64,000 bases of DNA from an uncultured Desulfobacteraceae bacterium (GCA_913041495.1 CAJWHT010000001.1:1-64000), one strand, 5' to 3'; positions 7,747 through 17,605 are shown, counted from the first letter of the stretch. Numbers and translations: made by a program. The notes: generated by a model not told the origin, from the sequence alone.

Positions 7747-10346
7747 AGATTCCCAGTATAAAAAAACACGTATTGGTCATGTCCGGTGCGTTGGCATTTG
7801 TTCTGGCCGGGTCCGTTCTCTGGCTGTCCGGATATTTTTTTGACCAGTTCAGCCGGGATATCGCAAACCGCAACCACAGCCTTTGCCGGGCACTTGCCGA
7901 CCATACGGGCTATATTTTATCCCGGCCTGTTGAGGAACTGAGCCGGCTCATCCGTTTAATCGAAACACCGCCGTTTGACACCCCTCAGGTGATTCAGGAT
8001 GAAATTGACGATATTTTGAAGTTCAATCCTTTCTTTGAGTTGATTCAGTTGATGGATGACACGGGAAGGATTTCACATGTGGCGCCTTTCAGCCCGGATC
8101 ATATCGGGCTGGATATGTCCAACCATCCCTTTTTCGAAGATGCGGCCAGCAAGCGGAGACCGGTCTGGTCGGCGGGGTTTATCTCTTCCCAGACCGGGGC
8201 GATTACCGCAACGGTTTCCATTCCCTTTTCCAAAGGGGTGGTGACGGCCCAACTCAACCTGGAACATCTGAGCAGTGCGCTGCGGGTCTCTGCCATCGGC
8301 AGGGGGGGCTTTGCCGCCGTGACAGATGCCCGTGGGGTGGTGATTGCCCACTCGGATGAAAGTGTCGTAAAAAAAAATATGAATATCGCGGGCATGATTT
8401 CCGTGCAACAGGGCCTGAAAGGGCAGGAAGGCAGCTGGAATGAAACATGGGGCGACCGGGAAGGGCTTACCAGTGTGGCGGTGATCGAGCACAGCAACTG
8501 GGTCGTGATCATCTTTCAGCCGGATTCTGTGGCCAGGGCCGTCGTCAAACGGATGGAGCGCTTAGGGTTGGTCATGGTTGCCGCCACCTTTTTTTTGATT
8601 CTTGCCGGGCAGTATTTAATTTTACGCAAGTTGACAACCCCCTTGGACAAACTTGAGACTCAGATCAAAACGGTTGCAAGGGGAGAATCCCATTGTGAGA
8701 TACATCCTGATTTTCAGGAACTTGTTCCCTTGGTTGACAGCTTTAACAAGATGGCGAAAAGGATTCGTCAACGAGAACTGGCACTTAAGAACAGTGAGGC
8801 AAAATACAAGGCGATCTTTGAGGGGGCCAAAGAAGGCATTCTTTTGATTGCCGAGGACGGCAGCCGGATTCTTTTTGCAAACCAGTCCATGGTCAAGTTG
8901 CTGGCACCGTCCGGGGAAACGTTGCAGAACAGGTGTCTTGGGCAGTTTTGTCCCGGTACGAACGAGGTCTCGGCAGATTCTGTGATACGGGCACTTGCCG
9001 CGAACCGCAACAAGACCTATGAACGGGTGCCACTCTCTGTTGCCGGAGGTGATATCCGCACCATGGAAGTGTCTGCGTCCATGGTAAAACTGGATGACAC
9101 GCCCGCCATAGCCGCTTTTTTTAACGATATCACCCATAAACTGGAAATGGAGGCGGAAAAAGAGAATCTGGAGCGCCAGTTGCTTCAGACCCAGAAAATT
9201 GAGGCCATCGGTGTGCTTGCCGGGGGCATCGCCCATGATTTTAATAATATCCTATTTCCGATTCTCGGCCACGCGGAGATGCTGGCCGATGATTTGCCCC
9301 CCCAAAGCACCCAGTATCAATCTGCGTTAGAGATAAAGACCGCATCCCTTCGGGCAAGGGATCTGGTCAGCCAGATCCTCGCCTTCAGCCGGCAGAGCGA
9401 AAAGCAGATTATTCCTATCCGGCTTCAACCCATTGTTAAAGAGGCTGTGAAACTGCTGCGGTCTTCTTTCCCGTCAACCATCGATATCAGTATCAATATT
9501 GATAATGAATGTGGAAGCGTGATGGCCGACCCCACTGAGATTCACCAGGTGGTGATGAATCTGACCACCAATGCCTTCCATGCCATGCAAAAAAGTGGCG
9601 GACGGCTGGCCATTCGGTTGAAACAGGAAGAGCCTTCTGCCAACGTCCTGGCCATTTGGGGGCTGGCGCCGGGCAGTTACGCGGTGCTGACGGTTGAAGA
9701 TTCCGGGGACGGTATATCGCCTGATATTCTGGACCGGATCTTTGATCCTTATTTCACCACCAAAGAGCGGGGAAAGGGTACGGGACTCGGGCTTTCCGTT
9801 GTCCGCGGCATCGTAAAAAACAGCAATGGAAATGTCCGTGTGGACAGTCGTCCGGGTGAGGGGACATGCGTGACCGTCTACCTGCCGGTTATCGATACCG
9901 GTACTGACTTGAAAGAACAAACGCCCGTGGAGATTGACCCCGGGGGAACGGAACACATTCTCCTGGTGGATGATGAGTCTTCCGTTGCCAATATGGAGAA
10001 AATCATGCTTGAACGCCTTGGGTACGACGTCACCGCAGTGACGGACAGCCGCAAGGCCGCCCTGCTCTTCGGGTCCCGGCCGGACCGGTTTGATCTGATC
10101 ATTTCGGATATGACGATGCCGGGCATGACGGGTATTCAACTCCAAGAAGCAATAAAGGCCGTGCGTCCGGACATTCCGTTTATCATCTGCAGCGGATTCA
10201 GTGACAAGATTGACAACGGATCAAGCGGGCTGCTTGATATACAGGGGTATCTTGAAAAACCGGTGATGAAAAGTGAAATGGCAAAGATCGTAAGGGCGGT
10301 TTTGGACAAAGCCGCGGCAACTGACGCAATAAAAGACTCCCGGTAG
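7743..10346 (+). CDS. Hybrid sensor histidine kinase (Cache-HAMP-PAS-HK-REC)
   Basis: 867-aa membrane kinase. Order: TM1 (about 10-31); periplasmic Cache-like sensor (about 35-270); TM2 (about 275-296); HAMP; PAS (about 352-465); HisKA with H-box GGIAHDFNN (phospho-His near 498); HATPase with N-box ([11 protein letters not shown]), G1 (EDSGDGIS) and G2 (GKGTGLGLS); and a C-terminal receiver from about 737 with acceptor Asp in [10 protein letters not shown]. Translation is coupled to the binding protein gene. The binding protein plus Cache domain suggests a ligand-loaded protein touching the sensor from the periplasm (inference). No separate output regulator is adjacent. Confidence 0.93.
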   Translation: MKIPSIKKHVLVMSGALAFVLAGSVLWLSGYFFDQFSRDIANRNHSLCRALADHTGYILSRPVEELSRLIRLIETPPFDTPQVIQDEIDDILKFNPFFELIQLMDDTGRISHVAPFSPDHIGLDMSNHPFFEDAASKRRPVWSAGFISSQTGAITATVSIPFSKGVVTAQLNLEHLSSALRVSAIGRGGFAAVTDARGVVIAHSDESVVKKNMNIAGMISVQQGLKGQEGSWNETWGDREGLTSVAVIEHSNWVVIIFQPDSVARAVVKRMERLGLVMVAATFFLILAGQYLILRKLTTPLDKLETQIKTVARGESHCEIHPDFQELVPLVDSFNKMAKRIRQRELALKNSEAKYKAIFEGAKEGILLIAEDGSRILFANQSMVKLLAPSGETLQNRCLGQFCPGTNEVSADSVIRALAANRNKTYERVPLSVAGGDIRTMEVSASMVKLDDTPAIAAFFNDITHKLEMEAEKENLERQLLQTQKIEAIGVLAGGIAHDFNNILFPILGHAEMLADDLPPQSTQYQSALEIKTASLRARDLVSQILAFSRQSEKQIIPIRLQPIVKEAVKLLRSSFPSTIDISINIDNECGSVMADPTEIHQVVMNLTTNAFHAMQKSGGRLAIRLKQEEPSANVLAIWGLAPGSYAVLTVEDSGDGISPDILDRIFDPYFTTKERGKGTGLGLSVVRGIVKNSNGNVRVDSRPGEGTCVTVYLPVIDTGTDLKEQTPVEIDPGGTEHILLVDDESSVANMEKIMLERLGYDVTAVTDSRKAALLFGSRPDRFDLIISDMTMPGMTGIQLQEAIKAVRPDIPFIICSGFSDKIDNGSSGLLDIQGYLEKPVMKSEMAKIVRAVLDKAAATDAIKDSR

Positions 10347-10395
10347 GACAACGCTTCCGGTAAGACGCCCTCCCCTCTTTAATTTCTTTTCGGGA

Positions 10396-10423
10396 TTGAC
10401 ATGGGCGCGGGGTCTCTTACTTT
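10396..10423 (+). promoter_or_regulatory. Possible sigma70 promoter for the MFS gene
   Basis: TTGACA at 10396-10401 is followed after 16 bases by TACTTT. The -35 is perfect and the -10 moderate. If used, transcription would start near 10430, after ATG 10424 and before ATG 10448, supporting the latter as the start codon. Confidence 0.35.
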
Positions 10424-10447
10424 ATGGCATTTGGAGCAAGTATATCG

Positions 10448-11653
10448 ATGCCCGGTTCTCAGAAGTTTCTTACCGATAAAACCATGCGGTATGTCCTGGC
10501 CCTGACCAGCGCTTTTCCCCCCCTGTCCACGGATCTTTATCTGCCGGCGCTGCCCGGCATGGTCGCGGAATTTAACACCACCCAGGCCCATGTCAATCTG
10601 ACCCTGAGCCTCTTTTTTATCTGCTTTGCCGCAGCCATCCTCTTTTGGGGACCCATGAGCGACAAGTACGGCCGCAAACCGGTGCTCTCGGCCGGCCTGG
10701 TGATCTATATCCTGTCCTCCCTGTGTTGTGCCATGGCCACCGACATTGGCCTTTTGATTGCCTTCAGGGTCTGCCAGGCCTTTGGCGGTGGGGCTGCCAC
10801 GGCCGTGTCCACTGCGGTGGTCAAGGATCATTACAAGGGCAAACAGCGTGAAGTTACCCTTGCCGTAATCATGACCATGGTCATTGCCGCGCCAGTGGTG
10901 GCTCCGCTTTTAGGGGCGTTTTTGCTGAAATTCTACTCCTGGCGGGCCGCGTTCTGGGTCCTTACCGCTATCGGCACGCTGGCCCTGGTGCTTTCCTGGT
11001 TGCTTCCGGAAACCCTTGATGAAGATCAGCGGTATACGGGATCAGCCCTGGCCTCCGTCGGGCGGCTGGCGGTTGTCCTGCGGAATCCAGGATTCTCCTC
11101 TCTTTTTCTGATATTTTCCCTGCTGGCCATGCCCATGCTGGGATTTATTGCCGCCTCTTCCTATATTTACATCCAGGGCTTCGGCCTCAGCGAACAGGTC
11201 TTTTCATTTTTCTTTTCGTTTAATGCCCTTTGTGCCATGGCAGGCCCCATGTTCTGTATCCGTATTACCCGCAGGTTCGGATCTGATGCGTTGATTACCG
11301 CCTGTTACGCATTTTTGGCCCTTACAGGCCTTCTGGTGATGATGATCGGCGGTCTTTCCCCCTATATCCTGGCCCTGCTTGTGGGACCGGCCACCTTTTT
11401 CATCCTGGCCTGCCGGCCGGCCAGTGCCAGCCTGATGCTGGAACAGCAGGACAGGGATACGGGATCGGCCTCCGCCCTGATCAACTCCGGGAATATGATC
11501 ATGGGCAGCCTCGGTATGTTCATCCTCTCTACGGACGTTGAGTTGTTGATACCCGCCCTGGGGATGATGCAGGTGGCCGTGGGAATCATCGGCGGCGGAC
11601 TGTGGCTGATGGTAAGACGACAGAAGTTTGTCCGGCAGGTGCCGGAAACGTAA
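10448..11653 (+). CDS. Bcr/CflA-type MFS drug efflux transporter
   Basis: Twelve-TM major facilitator exporter of the DHA1 Bcr/CflA group. Diagnostic pieces are the first helix (PLSTDLYLPALPGM), motif A after TM2 (GPMSDKYGRKPVL), and the antiporter motif C region in TM5 (APVVAPLLGAFL) followed by WRAAFWVL. It exports small drugs in exchange for protons. The ORF track starts at 10424, but TTGGAG at 10431-10436 serves ATG 10448 (MPGSQKFLTDKTMRY), which also matches family length at about 401 aa. Probably monocistronic; it converges on the histidine kinase gene. Confidence 0.88.
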   Translation: MPGSQKFLTDKTMRYVLALTSAFPPLSTDLYLPALPGMVAEFNTTQAHVNLTLSLFFICFAAAILFWGPMSDKYGRKPVLSAGLVIYILSSLCCAMATDIGLLIAFRVCQAFGGGAATAVSTAVVKDHYKGKQREVTLAVIMTMVIAAPVVAPLLGAFLLKFYSWRAAFWVLTAIGTLALVLSWLLPETLDEDQRYTGSALASVGRLAVVLRNPGFSSLFLIFSLLAMPMLGFIAASSYIYIQGFGLSEQVFSFFFSFNALCAMAGPMFCIRITRRFGSDALITACYAFLALTGLLVMMIGGLSPYILALLVGPATFFILACRPASASLMLEQQDRDTGSASALINSGNMIMGSLGMFILSTDVELLIPALGMMQVAVGIIGGGLWLMVRRQKFVRQVPET

Positions 11654-11676
11654 CACATCCTTTTGGGGAACGAAGA

Positions 11677-13146
11677 TCAGCCCGCCGGCGGCAGGCGGAA
11701 ATAAAACCGGGTGCCCTTGCCGGGTGAGGTGTCCACCCGGAGTTCTTCTCCGTGCAGGTCGATGATTTTGCGGGTAATGGCAAGGCCCAGCCCCACATGG
11801 GCGCCGCTGCTTTCTGCGCCGGGTTTGTAAAACCGGTCGAAGATCCGGGGCAGTTCGTCTTCGGAAATCCCCGGGCCGGTGTCTGACACAGAAATCTCAA
11901 TATCCGGAGTTGCTGAGACGGCAACCGTCACACGGCCCTTTTCAGGCGTATGGCGAAGGGCGTTTTCAATGAGATTTTCAAGGGCCCTTTCTATGAGGGC
12001 GATATCGGCCATGGCAAAGGTTTGGGTGGCGTGAAAAAGGGGATGGAGGTCCACCTGCCGTTCATCGGCCCGAAGGGCGAACTTCTGGAGGATATCCCCG
12101 GCCAGTTCCGCCGGATTGAAGGGCTCCGGCCGGATCTGATACCGGGCGGATTCCACCTGGGCCAGCTCCAGGAGTTCTTCCACCAGGGTATTGAGACGCA
12201 GGCAGTGTTTGATGGCGATGGATAGGTATTCCCGCCGTTGTGCCGGTGTCTGGTCATTGTCCGACATCAGCAGGGTTTCGATATACCCCTGGAGGGTGGC
12301 AAGGGGCGTTTTTAAATCGTGGGAAACATTGGCCACCAGTTCCCGCCGCATGCGGTCCGATGCATTCAGGGCGTCCACCTGTTCGTGGATACGGTCCGCC
12401 ATATTCCGGAAGGTCAGGGTCAACCGGTCGATTTCATCGGCTGAGCCGGGCTTGATATCGGCAGGCAGATCAGCGGGGGCCGCAGGGCTGTCCGCGCGGA
12501 AGGCATCCATGACCCGGGCCAGCCGTTTCAACCGTCCGGTGAGCAGGCCGAAAATCACCAGGCCGCTCACAAATGTGAACATCAGGCCTGCCAGGATCAT
12601 CCAGGTGGAGAGCCGGAAAATGTAAGAGCCTTTGAGTTTATCTGCCACGGAATCGTATTGCTCCCCGCCGAGGATCACGTAGAGGTAACCTTCAAGGGTG
12701 TTGTCCCGCATGATCGGGGCGGCTGAGAATACTTTTTTCCGGGTGGGGTGTTTGGGGTCATCCCCCTGGATTGGGGGGGAGGCATCCAGGCGGTCCAGCC
12801 ACTCAAGTACAGGCCCAAGAGAGACGGATTTACGCTTGACGCTGCCTTTGGGGGCGGAGTAGGTCAGGATGTTGCCATCAGGGTCCAGCAAATAGATCTC
12901 TATGCCGGGGTTGATGACCATGAGCATGTGAAAGATCTCTTTTAAGGCTGTGGCATTGACCTTGCCCTGATCCATGAGCAGCCATTCCCGTACGATCTGG
13001 TCCGCCAGATCCCGGTTCAGCTTCTGGTTGACCTCCTGCTGGTACATATCCGTGGAAAAAACGGTGACCCCGATAAAGATCAGTCCCAGGGCCAGAAAAA
13101 GGGCGGCAAGTCCTGCGGCGATTTTTGAGTACAGGGAGGTGAACAT
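11677..13146 (-). CDS. Sensor histidine kinase (EnvZ/BaeS-type)
   Basis: 489-aa inner-membrane kinase: TM1 (about 7-30), a periplasmic sensor of about 140 residues (VFSTDMYQQEVNQKLNRDLA onward), TM2 (about 178-202), HAMP, HisKA (VANVSHDLKTPLATLQGYIE), and HATPase with N-box (LENLIENALRHTP), G1 (SDTGPGIS) and G2 (GLGLAITRKI). Transcribed from the regulator gene upstream with five bases between stop and ATG, so it forms a cognate pair. The signal is unknown; the neighbouring efflux and methionine-sulfoxide-repair genes make envelope or oxidative stress plausible (inference only). Confidence 0.93.
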   Translation of the reverse strand: MFTSLYSKIAAGLAALFLALGLIFIGVTVFSTDMYQQEVNQKLNRDLADQIVREWLLMDQGKVNATALKEIFHMLMVINPGIEIYLLDPDGNILTYSAPKGSVKRKSVSLGPVLEWLDRLDASPPIQGDDPKHPTRKKVFSAAPIMRDNTLEGYLYVILGGEQYDSVADKLKGSYIFRLSTWMILAGLMFTFVSGLVIFGLLTGRLKRLARVMDAFRADSPAAPADLPADIKPGSADEIDRLTLTFRNMADRIHEQVDALNASDRMRRELVANVSHDLKTPLATLQGYIETLLMSDNDQTPAQRREYLSIAIKHCLRLNTLVEELLELAQVESARYQIRPEPFNPAELAGDILQKFALRADERQVDLHPLFHATQTFAMADIALIERALENLIENALRHTPEKGRVTVAVSATPDIEISVSDTGPGISEDELPRIFDRFYKPGAESSGAHVGLGLAITRKIIDLHGEELRVDTSPGKGTRFYFRLPPAG

Positions 13147-13151
13147 GGCGT

Positions 13152-13856
13152 CTAATCGTCCCTGAATTTATAGCCCACCCCCCACACCGTCAGGATGTAT
13201 TCGGGATGGGCCGGATCGGTTTCGATCTTGCTTCTAAGGCGGTTGATGTTGGAGTTGACCACATGGCCGTAGCCGTCATGGCCGTATCCCCAAACCTGGT
13301 CCAGGAGCTGTGACCGGTTGAACACTTTGCCGGGATGCCTGGCAAAGTGGTGGAGAAGGTCGTATTCCTTTGCGGTAAGTTCGATGGGGCTGCCTTCCTT
13401 GAGTACCTGCCGTTTGTCCGGGATCATCCGCAGGTCCCCTGAAACGATGTCTGACTGATCCTGCTCACCTTCCTGTTTCCGGATGGTGTCGATGCGCCGG
13501 AAAAGTGATTTGGCCCGGGCCACAAGTTCCCGGATGGAAAAGGGCTTGGTGACGTAATCATCGGCCCCCAGCTCCAGCCCCAGTACCCTGTCAATTTCAG
13601 AGGATCTGGAGGTGAGCAGGATCACCGGGGTGGCCACTTTGTCCGCCCTGAGCGTTTTGAGAACTTCCATACCGTCCATTTCCGGCAGCATGATATCCAG
13701 GATAATAAGATGGTACCGACCGGATTTGGCCTTTCGGTATCCGGCCCTGCCGTCCATTGCGGTATCCACCTGCCAGCCTTCGTTACCGAAGTGCAGTGCC
13801 ACAAGCTTTGCCATATCCTGGTTGTCTTCCACCACAAGAATTTGTTGAATGGTCAC
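13152..13856 (-). CDS. OmpR/PhoB-family response regulator
   Basis: 234 aa: receiver domain with acidic pocket (VVEDNQ), acceptor Asp in LIILDIMLPEMDG, and Thr and Lys switch residues (LLTSRS, DYVTKPF). A C-terminal winged-helix DNA-binding domain follows (IELTAKEYDLLHHFARHPGK, VVNSNINRLRSKI, VWGVGYKF). First gene of a regulator-kinase operon. Confidence 0.94.
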   Translation of the reverse strand: MTIQQILVVEDNQDMAKLVALHFGNEGWQVDTAMDGRAGYRKAKSGRYHLIILDIMLPEMDGMEVLKTLRADKVATPVILLTSRSSEIDRVLGLELGADDYVTKPFSIRELVARAKSLFRRIDTIRKQEGEQDQSDIVSGDLRMIPDKRQVLKEGSPIELTAKEYDLLHHFARHPGKVFNRSQLLDQVWGYGHDGYGHVVNSNINRLRSKIETDPAHPEYILTVWGVGYKFRDD

Positions 13857-13927
13857 CCGGCCCCCTCTTTGCTTGTTACCGCCTCTTTGGGAGAGTAATG
13901 GGTTTGCGGCGGTACGTCAAGCCGGGG

Positions 13928-13959
13928 CAGTTTCCCGGGGGATTCGGCCCGGGAAACTG
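13928..13959 (-). terminator. 12-bp stem hairpin downstream of msrAB
   Basis: CAGTTTCCCGGG pairs perfectly with CCCGGGAAACTG over an 8-base loop, beginning about 20 bases beyond the msrAB stop codon. There is no clear T-tract on the minus strand, so it may be a Rho-type or processing hairpin rather than a full intrinsic terminator. Confidence 0.5.
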
Positions 13960-13980
13960 ATATCCGTTAGACCTTTGGTG

Positions 13981-15195
13981 TTAGAACAGGGATGCGTAGC
14001 GTCCGTATCCCTCATCTTCCAGATCCGCTTTGGGGACGAACCTTAAAGCGGCGGAGTTGATACAGTACCGAAGTCCCGTGGGGGCGGGGCCGTCGTCAAA
14101 CACATGGCCAAGGTGGGAATCCCCGTAACGGCTGCGCACCTCGGTGCGAACCATGAAAAAGCTGTGGTCTTTTTTTTCCACCACATGATCCGGTTCCAGG
14201 GGGCGGGTGAAGCTGGGCCAGCCCGTGCCGGACTTAAATTTGTCACGGGAACTGAACAGGGGTTCTCCTGTGACGATGTCCACGTAAATCCCCTCTTGTT
14301 TGTTGTCCCAGTATTTATTTTGAAAGGGCGGTTCCGTCCCGTCCTGCTGGGTCACCTTGTACTGGAGGGGGGTGAGTTTGGCACGGATGGCTGCATCATC
14401 CGGCCGTTTCCATACCGTCCGGTCGATGAGGTCCGCCATGCCGTTCATCTGGGGGCTGTTGTCACTCATGCCGGTTTTGGCGCTCATTTTTTCGCCCATC
14501 TTTTCGGGCATGGGCTGGTCCTTCCAGGTTTTTTCGAGGAACTGGTCCCTGCCTGATCCCCACCTGTAATACTTGTAGCGCAGCGGATTTCTTTTGTAAT
14601 AGTCCTGGTGGTAGCGTTCCGCGGGATAAAAGGTCTCAAACCGGGTTACAGGGGTGATGACCGGTTTATCAAACACCATGGAGGCTTCCAGGGCCTTTTT
14701 GGAACGTTCCGCCAGTTGTTTCTGGGTTTCGTTGTGATAAAAGATTTCAGACCGGTACTGGGACCCCCGGTCCACGAACTGGCCGCCGGGATCCGTGGGG
14801 TTGATATGGCGCCAGAATACGTCCAACAACTGGTCATAGGTCACCACATTAGGATCGAAGTAGACCTGAACCGCTTCGGTATGGCCTGTTCCACCGCCCG
14901 AAACCTCTGCATAGGAGGGGTTTTCGGTCCGGCCGCCGGTATATCCGGATACGGCTTCTTTGACGCCTTCCACTTTTTCAAAATCGGATTCCGTGCACCA
15001 GAAGCAGCCACCGGCAAAGGTGGCCACCTCCAGTCCGTCCAGTTTATCGTCCATCATGTCTTTTCCTGCCGGTTCGGACATGGCGGAGGTGTCATCCGTC
15101 TTCATTTGGTTGCCGGCAAAGGCGTAAACCCCTGCCGCCAGAAAGAAAACGGCCAGTGTACCGGTAAAAATATTCAGGATACGTTTTGGATTCAT
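13981..15195 (-). CDS. msrAB: Fused methionine sulfoxide reductase MsrA-MsrB
   Basis: 404-aa bifunctional repair enzyme. An N-terminal hydrophobic segment (about 6-27, [20 protein letters not shown]) exports or anchors it, so it repairs periplasmic proteins. MsrA, from about 55, carries the catalytic motif GGCFWCTES (Cys64), reducing Met-S-sulfoxide. A linker of about 50 residues rich in Met, Lys and Gly leads to MsrB, which carries [17 protein letters not shown] and the catalytic Cys in [11 protein letters not shown], reducing Met-R-sulfoxide. The zinc-binding CxxC pairs of many MsrB proteins are absent ([13 protein letters not shown]), so this is a zinc-free type. Useful to an anaerobe facing oxygen; it lies 1.9 kb from rubrerythrin. 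Confidence 0.95.
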   Translation of the reverse strand: MNPKRILNIFTGTLAVFFLAAGVYAFAGNQMKTDDTSAMSEPAGKDMMDDKLDGLEVATFAGGCFWCTESDFEKVEGVKEAVSGYTGGRTENPSYAEVSGGGTGHTEAVQVYFDPNVVTYDQLLDVFWRHINPTDPGGQFVDRGSQYRSEIFYHNETQKQLAERSKKALEASMVFDKPVITPVTRFETFYPAERYHQDYYKRNPLRYKYYRWGSGRDQFLEKTWKDQPMPEKMGEKMSAKTGMSDNSPQMNGMADLIDRTVWKRPDDAAIRAKLTPLQYKVTQQDGTEPPFQNKYWDNKQEGIYVDIVTGEPLFSSRDKFKSGTGWPSFTRPLEPDHVVEKKDHSFFMVRTEVRSRYGDSHLGHVFDDGPAPTGLRYCINSAALRFVPKADLEDEGYGRYASLF

Positions 15196-15327
15196 GATCG
15201 GTCTCCTTGATTGTCGTGCCCCGCAAAATTTTTTTCCCGGGGCGGCTGTTATTGCTTAGCCTTAAGGTGGGCATTGCAAATCACAGAATCTTTGAGAAAA
15301 GATCACAAAAGTATCACATTTGCTTTT

Positions 15328-16680
15328 TCAGGCGGCCACCAGGTTCCGGATCCACTTTTTGGAGAAAAATCTCGGGATCCCGATCCCCAGTTTATAAAAT
15401 TCCTCCACCGCGATCAGGGCCATCACCCAGTACACCGGAAGCCTAAGGTAAAAGGCGCCCAAAAATGCCAGGGGCACCCCGATGCACCAGACGCCGGTGA
15501 GGTCCAGCAAAAATCCGAACCGGGTATCCCCGCCGCTTCTGAGAACGGAGACGATGTTGGTGAAATTGGTGGTTTTGGTCCACAACAAAAGACCCGATAC
15601 CAGCATGAGATAATAGGCGTTTTCATAGGTGCCCGGGGAAATATTGTAAAATGACAGGACCGTATCCCTGGACAGGATCATCAAAAGTCCCCCGGCCATT
15701 GCCATCAGCAGCTGGGCGATCAGAAGAAACTGTCCGTAGGCGTATGCAGTTTTCTCTTTGCCGGCGCCGATGCTGTTGCCGATCATGATGGCTCCCCCGT
15801 GGAAGAGACCGAAAAAAGGGATGAACAAAAATTCTTCCAAGGTGGCCACAATGTTGACTGCGGCAATGGATTCCGTGCCGAGTCTGGCATACACCAGTTT
15901 GTAGAGGCTGATACCGGTGACCCAGAAAAATTCATTGAGAAACACCGGCCAGCAGGTGGTGGCCACCCGGCGGAAAAAGGCCGCATCAAAACTGCACATT
16001 TCCTTCAGGGTGGCGGCCAGGGGGTACCGTTTCCCGTATATAATCCCGGCCATGACCAGGCCTTCCGTCACTTTGGCCGTGGTGGTGGCGATGGCTGCCC
16101 CTGTTACCCCCAGTTCGGGAAATCCGAGTTTACCGAAGATGAGCACATAGTTGAGGAAAATGTTCAGGCCGACGGCCACCACAGAGCATACCATCGGGAC
16201 CTTGGCAAACCCCATGGCACGCAGGTTGACCATGAACGAAAAACTGACTGCGGTAAAGGCAAAGGCCACCCCGACAATCCCCAAATAGTCCACCCCCAGG
16301 CGGATGACTGTCGGGTCGGTGGAAAAAAGCCCCATGAGCCGGTGGGGCAAAACCAGGGCCACAAAGCTGAAAACGGCCGCAATAAAAAGTCCCACCATAA
16401 TGCCCATGCCGGACAGGTGCTTGATCCGGCTGAGGTCTTGTTTTCCCCAGTACTGGGCCGTGAATATGGAGACCCCGGAATGGATGCCGTATTGAATGAC
16501 AATAAACATAAAAACAAATTGGTTGGCAATGCCCACGGCCGCAATGGCGGCTTCATGAAGCTGTCCCACCATGAGGATATCAATGACTCCCATGGAGCAG
16601 GTCAAAAGGTTCTGAAGGGCAATGGGCAGGGCCAGGGTCCACAACAATCCTATAAATTTTTTTTGTGATGCTTTCAGCAT
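15328..16680 (-). CDS. MATE family efflux transporter
   Basis: 450-aa twelve-TM multidrug/toxin exporter with two related halves; the N-terminal half opens with LLWTLALPIALQNLLTCSMGVIDILMVG. MATE proteins expel cationic or polar compounds in exchange for Na+ or H+. CGGAG stands about ten bases before the ATG. The gene is preceded by a strong promoter, a structured leader of about 200 bases and an intrinsic terminator ending some 25 bases before the start codon, so its expression is very probably controlled by attenuation. Substrate unknown. Confidence 0.92.
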   Translation of the reverse strand: MLKASQKKFIGLLWTLALPIALQNLLTCSMGVIDILMVGQLHEAAIAAVGIANQFVFMFIVIQYGIHSGVSIFTAQYWGKQDLSRIKHLSGMGIMVGLFIAAVFSFVALVLPHRLMGLFSTDPTVIRLGVDYLGIVGVAFAFTAVSFSFMVNLRAMGFAKVPMVCSVVAVGLNIFLNYVLIFGKLGFPELGVTGAAIATTTAKVTEGLVMAGIIYGKRYPLAATLKEMCSFDAAFFRRVATTCWPVFLNEFFWVTGISLYKLVYARLGTESIAAVNIVATLEEFLFIPFFGLFHGGAIMIGNSIGAGKEKTAYAYGQFLLIAQLLMAMAGGLLMILSRDTVLSFYNISPGTYENAYYLMLVSGLLLWTKTTNFTNIVSVLRSGGDTRFGFLLDLTGVWCIGVPLAFLGAFYLRLPVYWVMALIAVEEFYKLGIGIPRFFSKKWIRNLVAA

Positions 16681-16704
16681 TGGTCTGTATCTCCGGAAAA
16701 TAAA

Positions 16705-16737
16705 AAAAGCCCGCTTCCTTTTAAGAAGCGGGCTTTT
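16705..16737 (-). terminator. Intrinsic terminator inside the MATE leader
   Basis: On the minus strand AAAAGCCCGCTTC pairs with GAAGCGGGCTTTT over a 7-base loop, followed by further T residues: a textbook intrinsic terminator. It lies 25 bases upstream of the MATE start codon and downstream of a promoter reading toward that gene. It would therefore stop transcription before the gene unless antitermination occurs. Confidence 0.85.
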
Positions 16738-16739
16738 AC

Positions 16740-16903
16740 GTCGAATGATCTATACGTTTCGGTACGTGGCTATAAAAAGGCGCTCCTGTGGTGACAAAAA
16801 TCCCCTGAAAACCGCCCGGCCTGGCGGTATCCTTCGGGTTTTGTACGATGGGTATGTATTAACGTCATCACGGGTGCCTTTCTCATCTACCTTAAGAATT
16901 ACG
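16740..16903 (-). ncRNA. Structured 5' leader RNA, candidate riboswitch
   Basis: Between the promoter and terminator on the minus strand lies a GC-rich stretch able to fold. A long-range helix joins GGCaCCC-GTGATGAC (16864-16878) to GTCACCAC-aggaGCGCC (16779-16795) with one A-C mismatch and small bulges. It encloses a hairpin ACCGCC/GGCGGT (16811-16828) and an unpaired, conserved-looking tract (ACAAAACCCGAAGGAT). The pairings were found by eye. I do not recognise a known riboswitch class in it. The 398 bases between the MATE and rubrerythrin genes hold this element, its promoter and the rubrerythrin promoter, and no gene. Confidence 0.5.
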
Positions 16904-16908
16904 CATTT

Positions 16909-16937
16909 TTTATACCAGCGAACCCGGGGCGTGTCAA
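16909..16937 (-). promoter_or_regulatory. Sigma70 promoter for MATE leader
   Basis: On the minus strand TTGACA (perfect -35) is followed after exactly 17 bases by TATAAA. Predicted start of transcription is near 16900, giving a leader of about 220 bases before the MATE gene. Confidence 0.75.
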
Positions 16938-16989
16938 GAATGCGGAAAAAAATCAGAATGCGGGAAAATCCCCATAGATATGTTCCGGC

Positions 16990-17019
16990 TTGCGGGCTGC
17001 CCCCGGCCTCTGTTATAAC
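16990..17019 (+). promoter_or_regulatory. Possible rubrerythrin promoter
   Basis: TTGCGG and TATAAC are separated by 18 bases, about 60 bases before the rubrerythrin start. Moderate match only. No PerR-type inverted repeat was evident around it. Confidence 0.4.
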
Positions 17020-17078
17020 CCTTTTGCATGAGATCATCGCATGATTTAAACCCAAAGAGGAATAAAGGAGAATAAAAA

Positions 17079-17579
17079 ATGGGATCCATGGAAAATTTAG
17101 CCGCTGCATTTGCCGGTGAAAGCCAGGCCAATCGTAAATATCTTGCCTTTGCCGCCAAGGCAGACAAAGACGGGTTTCCCCAGGTCGCCAAATTGTTCCG
17201 GGCCGCTGCCGAAGCCGAAACCATTCATGCCCATGCCCACCTGAAAGCCATGGGCGGAATCAACTCAACGATTGAAAACCTTGAGGCCGCCATTTCAGGT
17301 GAGGCCCATGAATTCAAGTCCATGTATCCGGATTTCATCGCTGAGGCGGAAAAAGAGGGGGACAAGAAAGCCCTGAAGAGTTTTCAGTTTGCCATGCCCG
17401 TGGAAGAAACCCATCACGGCCTGTACTCCAAAGCGCTTGAGGCGGTAAAAGGCGGCAGTGACCTGCCTGAGGGGCAGATTCACATCTGCCCGGTCTGCGG
17501 CCATACCGTGGATGCCGGCGTACCTGATAAGTGCCCGGTATGCAACGTGCCCGGCAGTAAGTTCGTGGAAGTTTCCTAG
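17079..17579 (+). CDS. rbr: Rubrerythrin
   Basis: 166-aa non-haem di-iron peroxidase of anaerobes that reduces hydrogen peroxide to water using electrons passed through rubredoxin. The N-terminal ferritin-like four-helix domain supplies the di-iron carboxylates (AGESQANRKY, EAETIHAHAH, EETHHGLY). The C-terminal rubredoxin-like knuckles ICPVCGHTV and KCPVCNVPGSKF bind a single iron. Cytoplasmic. AAAGGAG precedes the ATG at 7-base spacing. Single gene, divergent from the MATE leader, followed by a hairpin. Confidence 0.95.
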   Translation: MGSMENLAAAFAGESQANRKYLAFAAKADKDGFPQVAKLFRAAAEAETIHAHAHLKAMGGINSTIENLEAAISGEAHEFKSMYPDFIAEAEKEGDKKALKSFQFAMPVEETHHGLYSKALEAVKGGSDLPEGQIHICPVCGHTVDAGVPDKCPVCNVPGSKFVEVS

Positions 17580-17605
17580 AAAAAAGCTCCGTTTATAAAT
17601 ACATC

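Noticed and set aside
15799-16668. 289-aa plus-strand ORF
   Set aside because: Shadow antisense to the MATE gene; composition is Gly/His/Lys-rich without domain pattern and no ribosome site.
16760-16890. Known riboswitch classes (ZTP, Moco, TPP, fluoride, yybP-ykoY, c-di-GMP) for the MATE leader
   Set aside because: Short stretches recall some consensus pieces (for example CCGCC and GGCACCC), but the conserved cores and their order are not present as far as I can recall; left as unclassified.
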